From contig NZ_CP162601.1 of NCBI RefSeq assembly GCF_040957575.1, positions 1,426,001 through 1,490,000 on the forward strand: a stretch of DNA of 64,000 nucleotides, in the 5' to 3' direction. Positions 45,226-57,600 of the stretch are shown here, in pieces. The DNA is from Vibrio sp. HB236076 (GTDB taxonomy: Bacteria; Pseudomonadota; Gammaproteobacteria; Enterobacterales; Vibrionaceae). The notes below the pieces were generated by a model that made no database searches, was not told where the DNA came from, and was given only the letters and a program-made list of their open reading frames with translations. Position numbers and translations under genes: made by a program. Position 1 is the stretch's first letter; each line of letters starts with the position of its first letter.

Positions 45226-45912
45226 ATGATGAAAAAAGCTGTCGTGGTTTTTAGTGGTGGTCAAGATTCGACAACGTGTTTAGTCCAAGCGTTTAAGGAT
45301 TTTGACGAAGTACATGCGATTACTTTTGACTATGGGCAAAGGCATAAGTTAGAAATCGAAATTGCTCAGAAACTTGGTCAGCAGTTAGGCGTTGCGGCCC
45401 ATAAAATCATGGATGTTGGGCTGCTTAACGAACTGGCGGTAAGCTCGTTAACACGCGAAAGTATCCCAGTTTCTAATGAACTGCAACAAAATGGTTTGCC
45501 AAACTCGTTTGTGCCTGGTCGAAATATATTGTTTTTAACGCTTGCCGGTATTTATGCTTATCAAGTTGGTGCTGATACATTGATTACGGGTGTGTGTGAA
45601 ACGGATTTTTCTGGTTATCCAGATTGTCGTCATGAATTTATTCAATCCATTGAGCGTTCTTTAGTGCTTGGTATGGATAAACCATTGCAGATCCAAACGC
45701 CATTAATGTGGCTTAATAAGGCAGAAACTTGGGCTCTCGCAGATTCTTTAGGCGCTTTAGATCTAATCAAAGAGAACACACTGACATGTTACAATGGCAA
45801 AATCGGCGCGGGATGTGGGGAATGCCCAGCGTGCTTACTAAGGCAACAAGGACTTGATGATTACCTGTCGAACAAGCAAGAAATACTGAATAAAATCAAA
45901 TCTATTAGCTAA
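45226..45912 (+). CDS. queC: QueC: 7-cyano-7-deazaguanine (preQ0) synthase
   Basis: 228 residues. The ATP-pyrophosphatase P-loop [16 protein letters not shown] is at residues about 7-22; [16 protein letters not shown] is the QueC motif; [12 protein letters not shown] is the substrate loop. The C-terminal zinc site is in [20 protein letters not shown] with four cysteines. It converts 7-carboxy-7-deazaguanine to preQ0 with ATP and ammonia. It starts 6 bp after queE, so the two form an operon. A second ATG follows at 45229. Confidence 0.95.
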   Translation: MMKKAVVVFSGGQDSTTCLVQAFKDFDEVHAITFDYGQRHKLEIEIAQKLGQQLGVAAHKIMDVGLLNELAVSSLTRESIPVSNELQQNGLPNSFVPGRNILFLTLAGIYAYQVGADTLITGVCETDFSGYPDCRHEFIQSIERSLVLGMDKPLQIQTPLMWLNKAETWALADSLGALDLIKENTLTCYNGKIGAGCGECPACLLRQQGLDDYLSNKQEILNKIKSIS

Positions 45913-45926
45913 AGGTAACAGAAAAA

Positions 45927-45958
45927 AGCTAGAGCTTGACAAAGTAAACGCTCTAGCT
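45927..45958. terminator. Bidirectional terminator between queC and the DUF2750 gene
   Basis: Perfect 9-bp stem AGCTAGAGC/GCTCTAGCT with a 14-base loop. On the minus strand it is followed by a T-run of six. It lies 14 bp after queC and 10 bp after the DUF2750 gene's stop. Confidence 0.8.
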
Positions 45959-45968
45959 GTGATTTTAG

Positions 45969-46322
45969 TTACTGAGTAAACAGTTCGGCCATTTCTTTGG
46001 CGCTCAACTCTTTACCTTCTAATTGATCGTTCCAATTAGGACCAATCAAAACCTGATCTTCATCGAGAGTGATTAACCAGTCCTCAACAAAAATATCAAG
46101 TGGAATCTCTAATACGTCAAAGTCAGACCACTCATCAACGTTATGAGCTTGAGCATCAGATTGATTTGACCAAAACGGCATAACTTCGGTATCTTCAAAT
46201 TCAGTTGATTCACAAGCTAACCAGCCTTCATCATTTTTTAAGCCCCAAACCTTTTGGTTTTCGAGGGCTTGCTTTACAAAAAGCGCCAAATTAGCTTCTA
46301 TATCAGTTGTTAGCGTCGACAT
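45969..46322 (-). CDS. DUF2750 family protein
   Basis: 117 residues, acidic and soluble. It matches the DUF2750 pattern: a helix FVKQALENQKVWGLKNDEGW, then SNQSDAQAH, then PLDIFVEDWLITLDEDQVLIGPNWN. The family is common in gammaproteobacteria, but its function is unknown. ATG at 46322 is preferred over GTG at 46331 because it is an ATG with AGTGAG upstream. Single gene, between queC (convergent) and the OmpA-like lipoprotein gene. Confidence 0.85.
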   Translation of the reverse strand: MSTLTTDIEANLALFVKQALENQKVWGLKNDEGWLACESTEFEDTEVMPFWSNQSDAQAHNVDEWSDFDVLEIPLDIFVEDWLITLDEDQVLIGPNWNDQLEGKELSAKEMAELFTQ

Positions 46323-46402
46323 ACTGCTCACTTTAATCGATTGAAATTATTTTCATTCTATCATCTATCGCGGTGAAAATAGAGAACTACTTGTGTTCGC
46401 TA

Positions 46403-47020
46403 TCAGTTGATTCGCTTTTTGGGTAATGTCGTGAAAATTGTCCATTCCTTTTCGACTTCTCCTTTAAAGCCGACGACGGATGCAATCACTTTTCGCTCGA
46501 GAGCACTGTCTTGTTTAGAGACGACCTGTTGCTTTGTAGAACCGTATCCGATGTAGTTGACCCGCTTAGGTGCAATGCCATAATTTATCAATGCTTTTTT
46601 TACATTGGCAGCGCGTCTTTTCGAAAGATCGATATTATGTTCCGCTCGACCTTCAGGGCTTGCGTAGCCTTTTAAATCAATAGTAGTTGAAGGGTAAGCT
46701 CTCAAAAAATCAGACATTTCTTTGATTTGACTCAAAAACAAAGGCGGAATTTCATCAGAGTCGTTGGCAAACAAAATTTTAAGTTGTTTTTGTTGAGACT
46801 TTTCAGATATCGTTTCACAACCATCATTGTCAATTTCAGCCCCTTTTGGAGTTTCAGCACATAAATCACGAGCATTGATTACGCCGTCATTATCATCGTC
46901 CATCAGATCAGCAATTTGATTGGCATTGGGCGTAGGAATATAGGCAACATCATCCGGTGAATGACTGCAAGCGGTTAGAGTAATACACAGTGTTAGGGAC
47001 AGGATTTTTAAGTTTGTCAT
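46403..47020 (-). CDS. OmpA-family lipoprotein with calcium-type TSP3 repeat
   Basis: 205 residues. Lipobox in MTNLKILSLTLCITLTAC makes it a lipoprotein anchored through the cysteine. Residues about 40-75 carry a thrombospondin-3 type calcium-binding stretch (DDDNDGVINARDLC...). The C-terminal half is the OmpA peptidoglycan-binding domain, IDLKGYASPEGRAEHNIDLSKRRAANVKKAL with the conserved Asp/Arg residues. The start at 47020 has GGAG 8 bases upstream, inside the end of the tolC-type gene, which stops 1 bp before. It is co-transcribed with that exporter and next to the giant adhesin, so it probably helps hold or stabilise the export/retention complex at the cell wall. Confidence 0.9.
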   Translation of the reverse strand: MTNLKILSLTLCITLTACSHSPDDVAYIPTPNANQIADLMDDDNDGVINARDLCAETPKGAEIDNDGCETISEKSQQKQLKILFANDSDEIPPLFLSQIKEMSDFLRAYPSTTIDLKGYASPEGRAEHNIDLSKRRAANVKKALINYGIAPKRVNYIGYGSTKQQVVSKQDSALERKVIASVVGFKGEVEKEWTIFTTLPKKRIN

Positions 47021-47021
47021 A

Positions 47022-48335
47022 TTAATACTCCACCTCTTTATTCCATTCCTCTGGTGTATCAACTCTAAGTGTATCGAGTAACTGGCCTGTAGCATTTAGT
47101 ACTCGGTATTTAGCGTATTGTTCTGAAAATTGTGCTTCTACGTAAGAGCGACGAGCTTCAAAAAGTTCATCTTCGGTGTTCAATAAGTCGAGCAATGTGC
47201 GCTTGCCAATCCGGTATTGTTTATCATACGCAATTACGGTTTCTGATGCATAATCAACTTGGTCAGCAAGAAAGTCTTTCTGCTGAGAGGTTAAATCCAA
47301 AGCACTCCAAGATAAGCTAAGGCCTTGTTTTACCTGTCTATATGCACTCTCGAGTAAATCTTTTGATTTATTAAGTTGATAAGCTGAACTTTTGGCGTTT
47401 GCCATATCAGTACCACCATTATAGAGGTTATAGCGCATTCTAAGCATCGCGCTGAGCTCTGTACTACTGCCGACATCGCCACTTGCATCATCAAGCCAAG
47501 AGTTTGACGCTTCAAAGGTGAAAGTGGGGTAGTAACCACTTTTAGACTGTTTATATTGATAATGGGCGGCATCGATATCGCTTTGAGCCACTTTGATTAC
47601 AGGATGGTGTTGATAGGCGATTTCGGTGGCTTCATGATTAGAATGAGGGATTTTTGTTTGATCTACTCTCGGATAACGCAAACCCCTTGGTTCAACACCG
47701 ACTAAATTTTGATATTCAGTATGGGCATCGAAAAGATTATTTTGCGCTGCAAGTAAATTTGCATGTGCTTTGGATACTCGAGTTTCAATTTGAGTTAAAT
47801 CAGCCGTTGAACCCAGTCCAGACTCGACTCTTCTTTTAATGTCTTTATAAATATCTTTGTGTGTTGCAAGGTTACTCTCAGTTAAGAATAACACTTGCTG
47901 AGCTTGTACGGCATCTAGATAGGCTTTGGTTACCTGCAGCGCCATATCTTGGGCATCTGCAATGAGTTGGTACCGTTGAGCTTCAGCTTCTGCGGCCGTT
48001 CGCCCCTTATCATTGATTGTATTAGAGCCATCCCAAATCAACTGCGTTAAAGAAACGGTTGCATCTTTACGAGTTAAGTTGGTTCTTTCGTCACCAGAGC
48101 TCGTGGTGGGGTCAATAATCTCTCTTCCAATCCCCGCTTCCAAATCAATCTTGGGTAAATACGCACCATCTGCAGCACGGTGGTCATAACGCATGCTTTC
48201 AAATTGGTTAAAAGTGCTTTTGAGCTCTGGATTTGTTGCCAGTGCCATCGATACGGCCTGTTCAAGTGTTTGGCTGTAACTTGGCAGAGTCCAAATTGCG
48301 CACGAGCAAAAGATCGCTAATGGTTTCCATTTCAC
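47022..48335 (-). CDS. TolC-family type I secretion outer-membrane protein (LapE/AggA-like)
   Basis: 437 residues. Signal peptide MKWKPLAIFCSCAIWTLPSYS, then QTLEQAVSMALATNPELKST, the usual opening of the LapE/AggA branch. Two outer-membrane factor repeats are visible (about 30-220 and 240-420) with long helices (AQDMALQVTKAYLDAVQAQQVLF, TLLDLLNTEDELFEARRSYVEAQ). It forms the outer-membrane channel for type I secretion of the adhesin coded divergently. It begins with GTG at 48335, preceded by AGGAG 7 bases upstream. The OmpA lipoprotein gene follows 1 bp after its stop. The inner-membrane ABC and adaptor partners are not in the window. Confidence 0.93.
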   Translation of the reverse strand: MKWKPLAIFCSCAIWTLPSYSQTLEQAVSMALATNPELKSTFNQFESMRYDHRAADGAYLPKIDLEAGIGREIIDPTTSSGDERTNLTRKDATVSLTQLIWDGSNTINDKGRTAAEAEAQRYQLIADAQDMALQVTKAYLDAVQAQQVLFLTESNLATHKDIYKDIKRRVESGLGSTADLTQIETRVSKAHANLLAAQNNLFDAHTEYQNLVGVEPRGLRYPRVDQTKIPHSNHEATEIAYQHHPVIKVAQSDIDAAHYQYKQSKSGYYPTFTFEASNSWLDDASGDVGSSTELSAMLRMRYNLYNGGTDMANAKSSAYQLNKSKDLLESAYRQVKQGLSLSWSALDLTSQQKDFLADQVDYASETVIAYDKQYRIGKRTLLDLLNTEDELFEARRSYVEAQFSEQYAKYRVLNATGQLLDTLRVDTPEEWNKEVEY

Positions 48336-48665
48336 AGAGTTTCTCCTAAGAATATCTCGATTCAGCGAGTTTGATCATAATTTTTGACACCGTCAATTTT
48401 TTAACGGACATAATAGGAAATATTTTGTCAAAATCAGACGCAGGTAATAGTTTACATAAATTAGAATACATGTTGAGACTAAAGCTACTGTCATAACTCT
48501 TTAATTTATCAGTGTATTGACAAAAAAATGACATAGATATCATTTTGACATAAATAATTGTGCCATTACTTTCTAAAATACATTTAACTGCTAGTATAGT
48601 GGTAATAACAAACTTAGTCGCATAGTGTTTGTAAACATTAATCAACGCTTTATCTGAGGTATATA
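48336..48665. promoter_or_regulatory. Divergent promoter region between exporter and adhesin genes
   Basis: 330 bp. On the plus strand TGCTAGTAT (48589-48597) looks like an extended -10 about 70 bp before the adhesin ATG. A 7-bp dyad (AAAATGA/TCATTTT) around 48525-48547 and repeated TTGACA-like words lie upstream and may bind a regulator. The adhesin ribosome site TGAGGT is at 48654-48659. The reverse frame across this region (48346-48681) is not credible as a gene. Confidence 0.45.
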
Positions 48666-51600
48666 ATGGATTTAACAACAATTCCCCCTTTGTCTGAAGG
48701 TCAAATGCTGGTCATTGATGCGAATGGCAATATAAAAGTCTTAGATAAAAGTGACAGTTTGCAGCCTGGAGAGCTCATTGTTAGTTTAGGTGATGGACAA
48801 CAAATTGAACACGTTGATATCGTTTCACCTCAAGGTCATCCCCAAGATGTAACCGATGATGTTGCGCAAATACTAGCAGCTTTAGAACAAGGTATTGATC
48901 CGACCGCCCTTGGTGATGAGTTCGCTACAGCTGCAGGTGAAGGGGCCACTGCCGATGGCTCAAGCCTTGCTCCAGCTACATCCATTGATCGTACCGGTGA
49001 TGAGCAGTTGGCTGCGACAGAGTTTAATACTTCAGCACAGAGCTCTACATTTACCACACCACAGATTTTTACACTTGCTGATCTTAACAGTTCCTCTGTT
49101 GAAACCTTTGATACCTCATTTAGCTTTACCGATGATACCGACAACAATGGTGAAGTGAATGCGGATGAAACAGTGACTTTGTCCGGAACCTTACCGGATG
49201 AAAACTCGGAACTGGAAAGTCTCACCATTACCGATGGAACCAATACTTTGGTCATCGACATTGAGCAAGTTAGCATTAATGAAGATGGTACATTTACCGT
49301 CACCAACGTCGATGTCAGCAGCTTAGAAGACGGTACTATAACTGCGATAATGGTAGCTTCAGATAACAATGGCGATACAACAGAACTGAGCTCTGAACTT
49401 GTCAAAGATACTGTCTATGGCGACGATGCTGAGACTGATACTCCAAGCGTGTCACTGACTGACAGTGATGATGACGGTGTGATCGATGCTGACGATACCG
49501 CAACGATCAGCGGCACGATTGGTGAATTTGGCGCGTCTTTAGATAGTTTGGTGATTTCTGATGGTACTAATGAGATCGTGATTTCTGTCGATGACATTAC
49601 CATTGCCGATGGTGGCTCTTACACCATTACTGGTATTGACGTTAGTAGCCTCAATGATGGTGAACTGACCGTGACAGCGCAGAGCACCGACGAAGAGGGT
49701 AACACGGCTTCGACCACCGATACGGTCAATAAAGACACGGTTTACGGTGACGATGCTGAGACTGATACTCCAAGTGTGTCATTGACTGACAGTGATGATG
49801 ACGGCGTGATCGATGCTGACGATACCGCAACGATCAGCGGTACGATTGGCGAATTTGGCGAGACTTTAGATAGCCTAGTGATTTCCGATGGCACCAACGA
49901 AATTGTCGTGCCAGTTGATGACATCACCATTGCTGAAGACGGTTCTTACAGCGTTGAAGGCATTGATGTCAGCAGCCTTGATGATGGTGAGTTGACCGTA
50001 ACGGCTCAGAGCACCGACGAAGACGGCAACACCGCTTCCACCACCGACACGGTTAACAAAGACACCGTCTACGGCGACGATGCTGAGACTGATACTCCAA
50101 GCGTGTCACTGACTGACAGTGATGATGACGGCGTGATCGATGCTGACGATACCGCAACGATCAGCGGTACGATTGGCGAATTTGGCGAGACTTTAGATAG
50201 CCTAGTGATTTCCGATGGCACCAACGAAATTGTCGTGCCAGTTGATGACATCACCATTTCAGAAGACGGTTCTTACAGCGTTGAAGGCATTGATGTCAGC
50301 GGCCTTGATGATGGTGAGCTGACCGTAACGGCGCAGAGCACCGACGAAGACGGCAACACCGCTTCGACCACCGATACGGTCAACAAAGACACGGTTTACG
50401 GTGACAATGCTGAGACTGATACCCCAAGCGTGTCACTGACTGACAGCGATGATGACGGGGTGATCAACGCCGACGATACCGCAACGATCAGCGGCACGAT
50501 TGGCGAATTTGGCGAGACTTTAGATAGCCTAGTGATTTCCGATGGTACCAACGAAATTGTCGTGCCAGTTGATGACATCACCATTTCAGAAGACGGTTCT
50601 TACAGCGTTGAAGGCATTGATGTCAGCAGCCTTGATGATGGTGAGTTGACCGTAACGGCGCAGAGCACCGACGAAGACGGCAACACCGCTTCGACCACCG
50701 ATACGGTTAACAAAGACACGGTTTACGGTGACAATGCTGAGACTGATACCCCAAGCGTGTCACTGACTGACAGCGATGATGATGGAGTGATCAACGCCGA
50801 CGATACCGCAACGATCAGCGGCACGATTGGCGAATTTGGCGAGACTTTAGATAGCCTAGTGATTTCCGATGGCACCAACGAAGTTGTCGTGGCAGTTGAT
50901 GACATCACCATTTCAGAAGACGGTTCTTACAGCGTTGAAGGCATTGATGTGAGCAGTCTCAACGATGGCGAATTGACGGTTACTGCTGAGAGCACCGACG
51001 AAGACGGCAACACGGCTTCCACCACCGATACGGTCAACAAAGATACCGTCTACGGTGAGAATGCTGAGACTGATACCCCAAGCGTGTCACTGACTGACAG
51101 CGATGATGACGGGGTGATCAACGCTGACGATACCGCAACGATCAGCGGCACGATTGGCGAATTTGGCGAGACTTTAGATAGCCTAGTGATTTCCGATGGC
51201 ACCAACGAAATTGTCGTGCCAGTTGATAACATCACCATTTCAGAAGACGGTTCTTACAGCGTTGAAGGCATTGATGTCAGCGGCCTTGATGATGGTGAGC
51301 TGACCGTAACGGCGCAGAGCACCGACGAAGAGGGTAATACAGCTTCGACCACCGATACGGTTAACAAAGACACGGTTTATGGTGAAGACGAAACAACCGA
51401 TACTCCAAGCGTGTCACTGACTGACAACAACGGCGAAGAAGTCATTAATGGCGAAGGCGAGACGGCAACCATTAGCGGCACCATTGGTGCGTTTGGCGAG
51501 TCGCTGGACAGCCTAGTGATCTCTGATGGCAGCAACGAAGTTGTTGTACCCGTTGATGACATCACCATTGCTGAAGACGGCTCTTACACCGTTGAAGGCA

Positions 51601-54600
51601 TTGATGTGAGCAGTCTCAATGATGGCGAGTTGACCGTCACTGCTGAGAGTACCGACGAAGACGGCAACACGGCGTCGACGACCGATACGGTTAACAAAGA
51701 CACCGTCTACGGTGAAGACGAAACAACCGATACTCCAAGCGTGTCACTGACTGACAATAATGGCGAAGAAGTCATTAATGGCGAAGGCGAGACTGCAACT
51801 ATCAGCGGCACCATTGGTGCGTTCGGCGAGACGCTGGACAGCCTAGTGATCTCTGATGGTACGAATTCAATTACTGTTCCAGTGACCGGTGTTGTCATTG
51901 GTGACGATGGGTCTTACACCATCACTGGCATTGACGTTAGTAGCCTTAATGATGGCGAACTGACGGTTACCGCTGAGAGTACCGACGAAGACGGCAACAC
52001 GGCGTCGACCACCGATACGGTCAACAAAGATACCGTCTACGGTGACAATGCTGAGACTGATACCCCAAGTGTGTCATTGACTGACAACAACGGCGAAGAA
52101 GTCATTAATGGCGAAGGCGAGACCGCAACCATCAGAGGCACCATTGGTGCGTTTGGCGAGTCGCTGGACAGCCTAGTGATCTCTGACGGTACGAATTCGA
52201 TTACTGTTCCATTGACGGGCGTTGTGATCGGTGACGATGGTGCTTACACCATCACTGGCGTGGATGTTAGCAGCTTGGCGGACGGCACTTTGACTGTCAC
52301 CGCAGAGAGCACCGACGAAGACGGCAACACGGCGTCGACCACTGATACGGTTAACAAAGACACCGTCTACGGTGAAGACGAAACTACCGATACTCCAAGC
52401 GTGTCACTGACCGACAACAACGGCGAAGAAGTCATTAATGGCGAAGGCGAGACGGCGACCATCAGTGGCACCATTGGTGCGTTCGGCGAGACGCTGGACA
52501 GCCTAGTGATCTCTGACGGTACCAACGAGGTTGTTGTACCCGTTGATGACATCACCATTGCTGAAGACGGCTCTTATACCGTTGAAGGCATTGATGTGAG
52601 CAGTCTCAACGATGGCGAATTGACGGTTACTGCTGAGAGCACCGACGAAGACGGCAACACGGCGTCGACCACTGATACGGTTAACAAAGACACCGTCTAC
52701 GGTGAAGACGAAACTACCGATACTCCAAGCGTGTCACTGACCGACAACAACGGCGAAGAAGTCATTAATGGCGAAGGCGAAACCGCGACCATCAGTGGCA
52801 CCATTGGTGCGTTTGGCGAGACGCTGGACAGCCTAGTGATCTCTGATGGTACCAACGAAATTGTTGTACCCGTTGATGACATCACCATTGCTGAAGACGG
52901 CTCTTACACCATTACTGGCATTGACGTTAGTAGCCTCAACGATGGCGAATTGACGGTTACTGCAGAGAGTACCGACGAAGACGGCAACACGGCTTCGACC
53001 ACCGACACGGTCAACAAAGACACCGTCTACGGTGAAGACGAAACTACCGATACCCCAAGTGTGTCACTGACTGACAACAACGGTGAAGAAGTCATTAATG
53101 GCGAAGGCGAAACCGCGACCATTAGCGGCACCATTGGTGCGTTTGGCGAGACGCTGGACAGCCTGGTGATCTCTGACGGTACGAATTCAATTACCGTTCC
53201 AGTGACAGGTGTTGTCATTGGTGACGATGGGTCTTACACCATCACTGGTGTGGATGTCAGCAGCTTGGCAGACGGCACCTTGACTGTCACCGCTGAGAGC
53301 ACCGACGAAGAGGGTAATACAGCTTCGACCACCGACACGGTCAACAAAGACACCGTCTACGGTGAGAATGCTGAGAACGATACTCCAAGCGTGTCACTGA
53401 CTGACAACAACGGCGAAGAAGTCATTAATGGCGAAGGCGAAACCGCGACCATTAGCGGCACCATTGGTGCGTTCGGCGAGACGCTGGATAGCCTAGTGAT
53501 CTCTGATGGTACCAACGAGGTTGTTGTACCCGTTGATGGCATCACCATTGCCGAAGACGGCTCTTACACCGTTGAAGGCATTGATGTCAGCGGCCTTGAT
53601 GATGGTGAGTTGACCGTAACGGCGCAGAGCACCGACGAAGACGGCAACACGGCGTCGACCACCGACACGGTCAACAAGGACACCGTCTACGGTGACAATG
53701 CTGAGACCGATACTCCAAGCGTGTCACTGACTGACAACAACGGCGAAGAAGTCATTAATGGCGAAGGCGAGACCGCGACCATCAGCGGCACCATTGGTGC
53801 GTTTGGCGAGACGCTAGATAGCCTAGTGATCTCTGATGGTACGAATTCGATTACTGTTCCATTGACGGACGTTGTGATCGGTGACGATGGGTCTTACACC
53901 ATCACCGGCGTGGATGTCAGCAGCTTGGCGGACGGCACCTTGACTGTCACCGCTGAGAGCACCGACGAAGACGGCAACACGGCTTCGACCACCGACACGG
54001 TTAACAAAGACACGGTTTACGGTGACAATGCTGAGACTGATACCCCAAGCGTGTCACTGACTGACAACAACGGTGAAGAAGTCATTAATGGCGAAGGCGA
54101 GACGGCAACCATCAGCGGCACCATTGGTGCGTTCGGCGAGACGCTGGACAGCCTAGTGATCTCTGATGGTACGAATTCAATTACTGTTCCATTGACGGAC
54201 GTTGTGATTGGTGACGATGGGGCTTACACCATCACAGGTATTGACGTTAGTAGCCTTAATGATGGCGAGCTGATCGTCACTGCTGAGAGCACCGACGAAG
54301 AGGGTAATACAGCTTCGACCACCGATACGGTTAACAAAGACACGGTCTACGGTGAGAATGCTGAGACCGATACCCCAAGCGTGTCACTGACCGACAACAA
54401 TGGCGAAGAAGTCATTAATGGTGAAGGCGAGACTGCGACCATCAGTGGCACCATTGGTGCGTTCGGTGAGACGCTAGACAGCCTAGTGATCTCTGATGGT
54501 ACAACTTCAATTACTGTTCCATTGACGGACGTTGTGATCGGTGACGATGGGGCTTACACCATCACTGGCATTGACGTTAGTAGCCTCAACGATGGCGAAT

Positions 54601-57600
54601 TGACGGTTACTGCTGAGAGCACCGACGAAGACGGCAACACGGCTTCGACCACCGATACGGTCAACAAAGACACCGTCTACGGTGAAGACGAAACAACCGA
54701 TACTCCAAGCGTGTCACTGACTGACAACAGCGGCGAAGAAGTCATTAATGGTGAAGGCGAGACGGCAACCATCAGCGGCACCATTGGTGCGTTTGGCGAG
54801 ACGCTAGACAGCCTAGTGATCTCTGACGGCAGCAACGAAGTTGTTGTACCAGTGACAGACGTTGTGATTGGTGACGATGGGGCTTACACCATCACTGGTG
54901 TGGATGTCAGCAGCTTGGCGGACGGCACTTTGACGGTCACCGCTGAGAGCACCGACGAAGAGGGCAACACGGCGTCGACCACCGACACGGTTAACAAAGA
55001 CACCGTCTACGGTGAGAATGCTGAGACCGATACCCCAAGCGTGTCACTGACCGACAACAATGGCGAAGAAGTCATTAATGGTGAAGGCGAGACTGCGACC
55101 ATCAATGGCACCATTGGTGCGTTCGGTGAGACGCTAGATAGCCTGGTGATCTCTGATGGCAGCAACGAGGTTGTTGTACCCGTTGATGACATCACCATTG
55201 CTGAAGACGGCTCTTACACCGTTGAAGGCATTGATGTGAGCAGTCTCAATGATGGCGAGTTGACCGTCACCGCTGAGAGCACCGACGAAGACGGCAACAC
55301 GGCTTCCACCACGGACACGGTCAACAAAGACACCGTCTACGGTGAGAATGCTGAGACTGATACCCCAAGCGTGTCATTGACTGACAACAACGGTGAAGAA
55401 GTCATTAATGGCGAAGGTGAGACCGCGACCATCAGTGGCACCATTGGTGCGTTCGGCGAGACGCTGGACAGCCTAGTGATCTCTGATGGCAGCAACGAAG
55501 TTGTTGTACCCATTGATGACATCACCATTGCTGAAGACGGCTCTTACACCGTTGAAGGCATTGATGTGAGCAGTCTCAACGATGGCGAATTGACGGTTAC
55601 TGCTGAGAGCACCGACGAAGACGGCAACACGGCTTCGACCACCGATACGGTCAACAAAGACACCGTCTACGGTGAAGACGAAACTACCGATACCCCAAGC
55701 GTGTCACTGACTGACAACAGCGGCGAAGAAGTCATTAATGGTGAAGGCGAGACGGCAACCATCAGCGGCAACGTTGGTGCGTTTGGCGAGTCGCTAGATA
55801 GCTTGATTATTTCAGACGGCACTAACGAAATTGTTGTACCAGTAACAGGCGTTGTCATTGGTGACGATGGGGCTTACACCATCACTGGCGTGGATGTCAG
55901 CAGCTTGGCGGACGGTACCTTGACTGTCACCGCTGAGAGTACCGACGAAGACGGCAATACGGCTTCGACGACCGATACGGTCAACAAAGACACCGTCTAC
56001 GGTGAAGACGAAACAACCGATACTCCAAGCGTGTCATTGACTGACAACAACGGCGAAGAAGTCATTAATGGCGAAGGCGAGACTGCAACCATTAGCGGCA
56101 CCATTGGTGCGTTTGGCGAGACGCTGGACAGCCTAGTGATCTCTGATGGCAGCAACGAAGTTGTTGTACCCGTTGATGACATCACCATTGCTGAAGACGG
56201 CTCTTACACCGTTGAAGGCATTGATGTGAGTAGTCTCAATGATGGCGAGTTGACCGTCACTGCTGAGAGTACCGACGAAGACGGCAACACGGCTTCGACC
56301 ACCGACACGGTCAACAAAGACACCGTCTACGGTGAAGACGAAACTACCGATACCCCAAGCGTGTCACTGACCGACAACAACGGTGAAGAAGTCATTAATG
56401 GCGAAGGCGAGACTGCGACCATCAGTGGCACCATTGGTGCGTTCGGTGAGACGCTGGACAGCCTAGTGATCTCTGACGGCAGCAACGAAGTTGTTGTACC
56501 AGTGACAGACGTTGTGATTGGTGACGATGGGGCTTACACCATCACTGGTGTGGATGTCAGCAGCTTGGCGGACGGCACTTTGACGGTCACCGCTGAGAGC
56601 ACCGACGAAGACGGCAACACGGCTTCGACCACTGATACGGTTAACAAAGACACCGTCTACGGTGAAGACGAAACAACCGATACTCCAAGCGTGTCACTGA
56701 CTGACAACAACGGTGAAGAAGTCATTAATGGCGAAGGTGAGACCGCGACCATCAGTGGCACCATTGGTGCGTTCGGCGAGACGCTGGACAGCCTAGTGAT
56801 CTCTGATGGCAGCAACGAAGTTGTTGTACCCATTGATGACATCACCATTGCTGAAGACGGCTCTTACACCGTTGAAGGCATTGATGTGAGCAGTCTAAAC
56901 GATGGCGAATTGACGGTTACTGCTGAGAGCACCGACGAAGACGGCAACACGGCTTCGACCACTGATACGGTTAACAAAGACACCGTCTACGGTGAAGACG
57001 AAACAACCGATACTCCAAGCGTGTCACTGACTGACAACAACGGTGAAGAAGTCATTAATGGCGAAGGTGAGACCGCGACCATCAGTGGCACCATTGGTGC
57101 GTTCGGCGAGACGCTGGACAGCCTAGTGATCTCTGATGGCAGCAACGAAGTTGTTGTACCCATTGATGACATCACCATTGCTGAAGACGGCTCTTACACC
57201 GTTGAAGGCATTGATGTGAGCAGTCTAAACGATGGCGAATTGACGGTTACTGCTGAGAGCACCGACGAAGACGGCAACACGGCTTCGACCACCGATACGG
57301 TCAACAAAGACACCGTCTACGGTGAAGACGAAACTACCGATACCCCAAGCGTGTCACTGACTGACAACAGCGGCGAAGAAGTCATTAATGGTGAAGGTGA
57401 GACGGCAACCATCAGCGGCACCATTGGTGCGTTTGGCGAGACGCTAGACAGCCTAGTGATCTCTGACGGTACCAACGAGGTTGTTGTACCCGTTGATGAC
57501 ATCACTATTGCTGAAGACGGCTCTTACACCGTTGAAGGCATTGATGTGAGCAGCCTCAACGATGGTGAGTTGACCGTGACGGCAGATAGCACCGACGAAG

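Noticed and set aside
48346..48681. Minus-strand 111-codon frame across the exporter/adhesin control region
   Set aside because: It overlaps the promoter and the adhesin start, has AT-driven composition and no ribosome site or family match.
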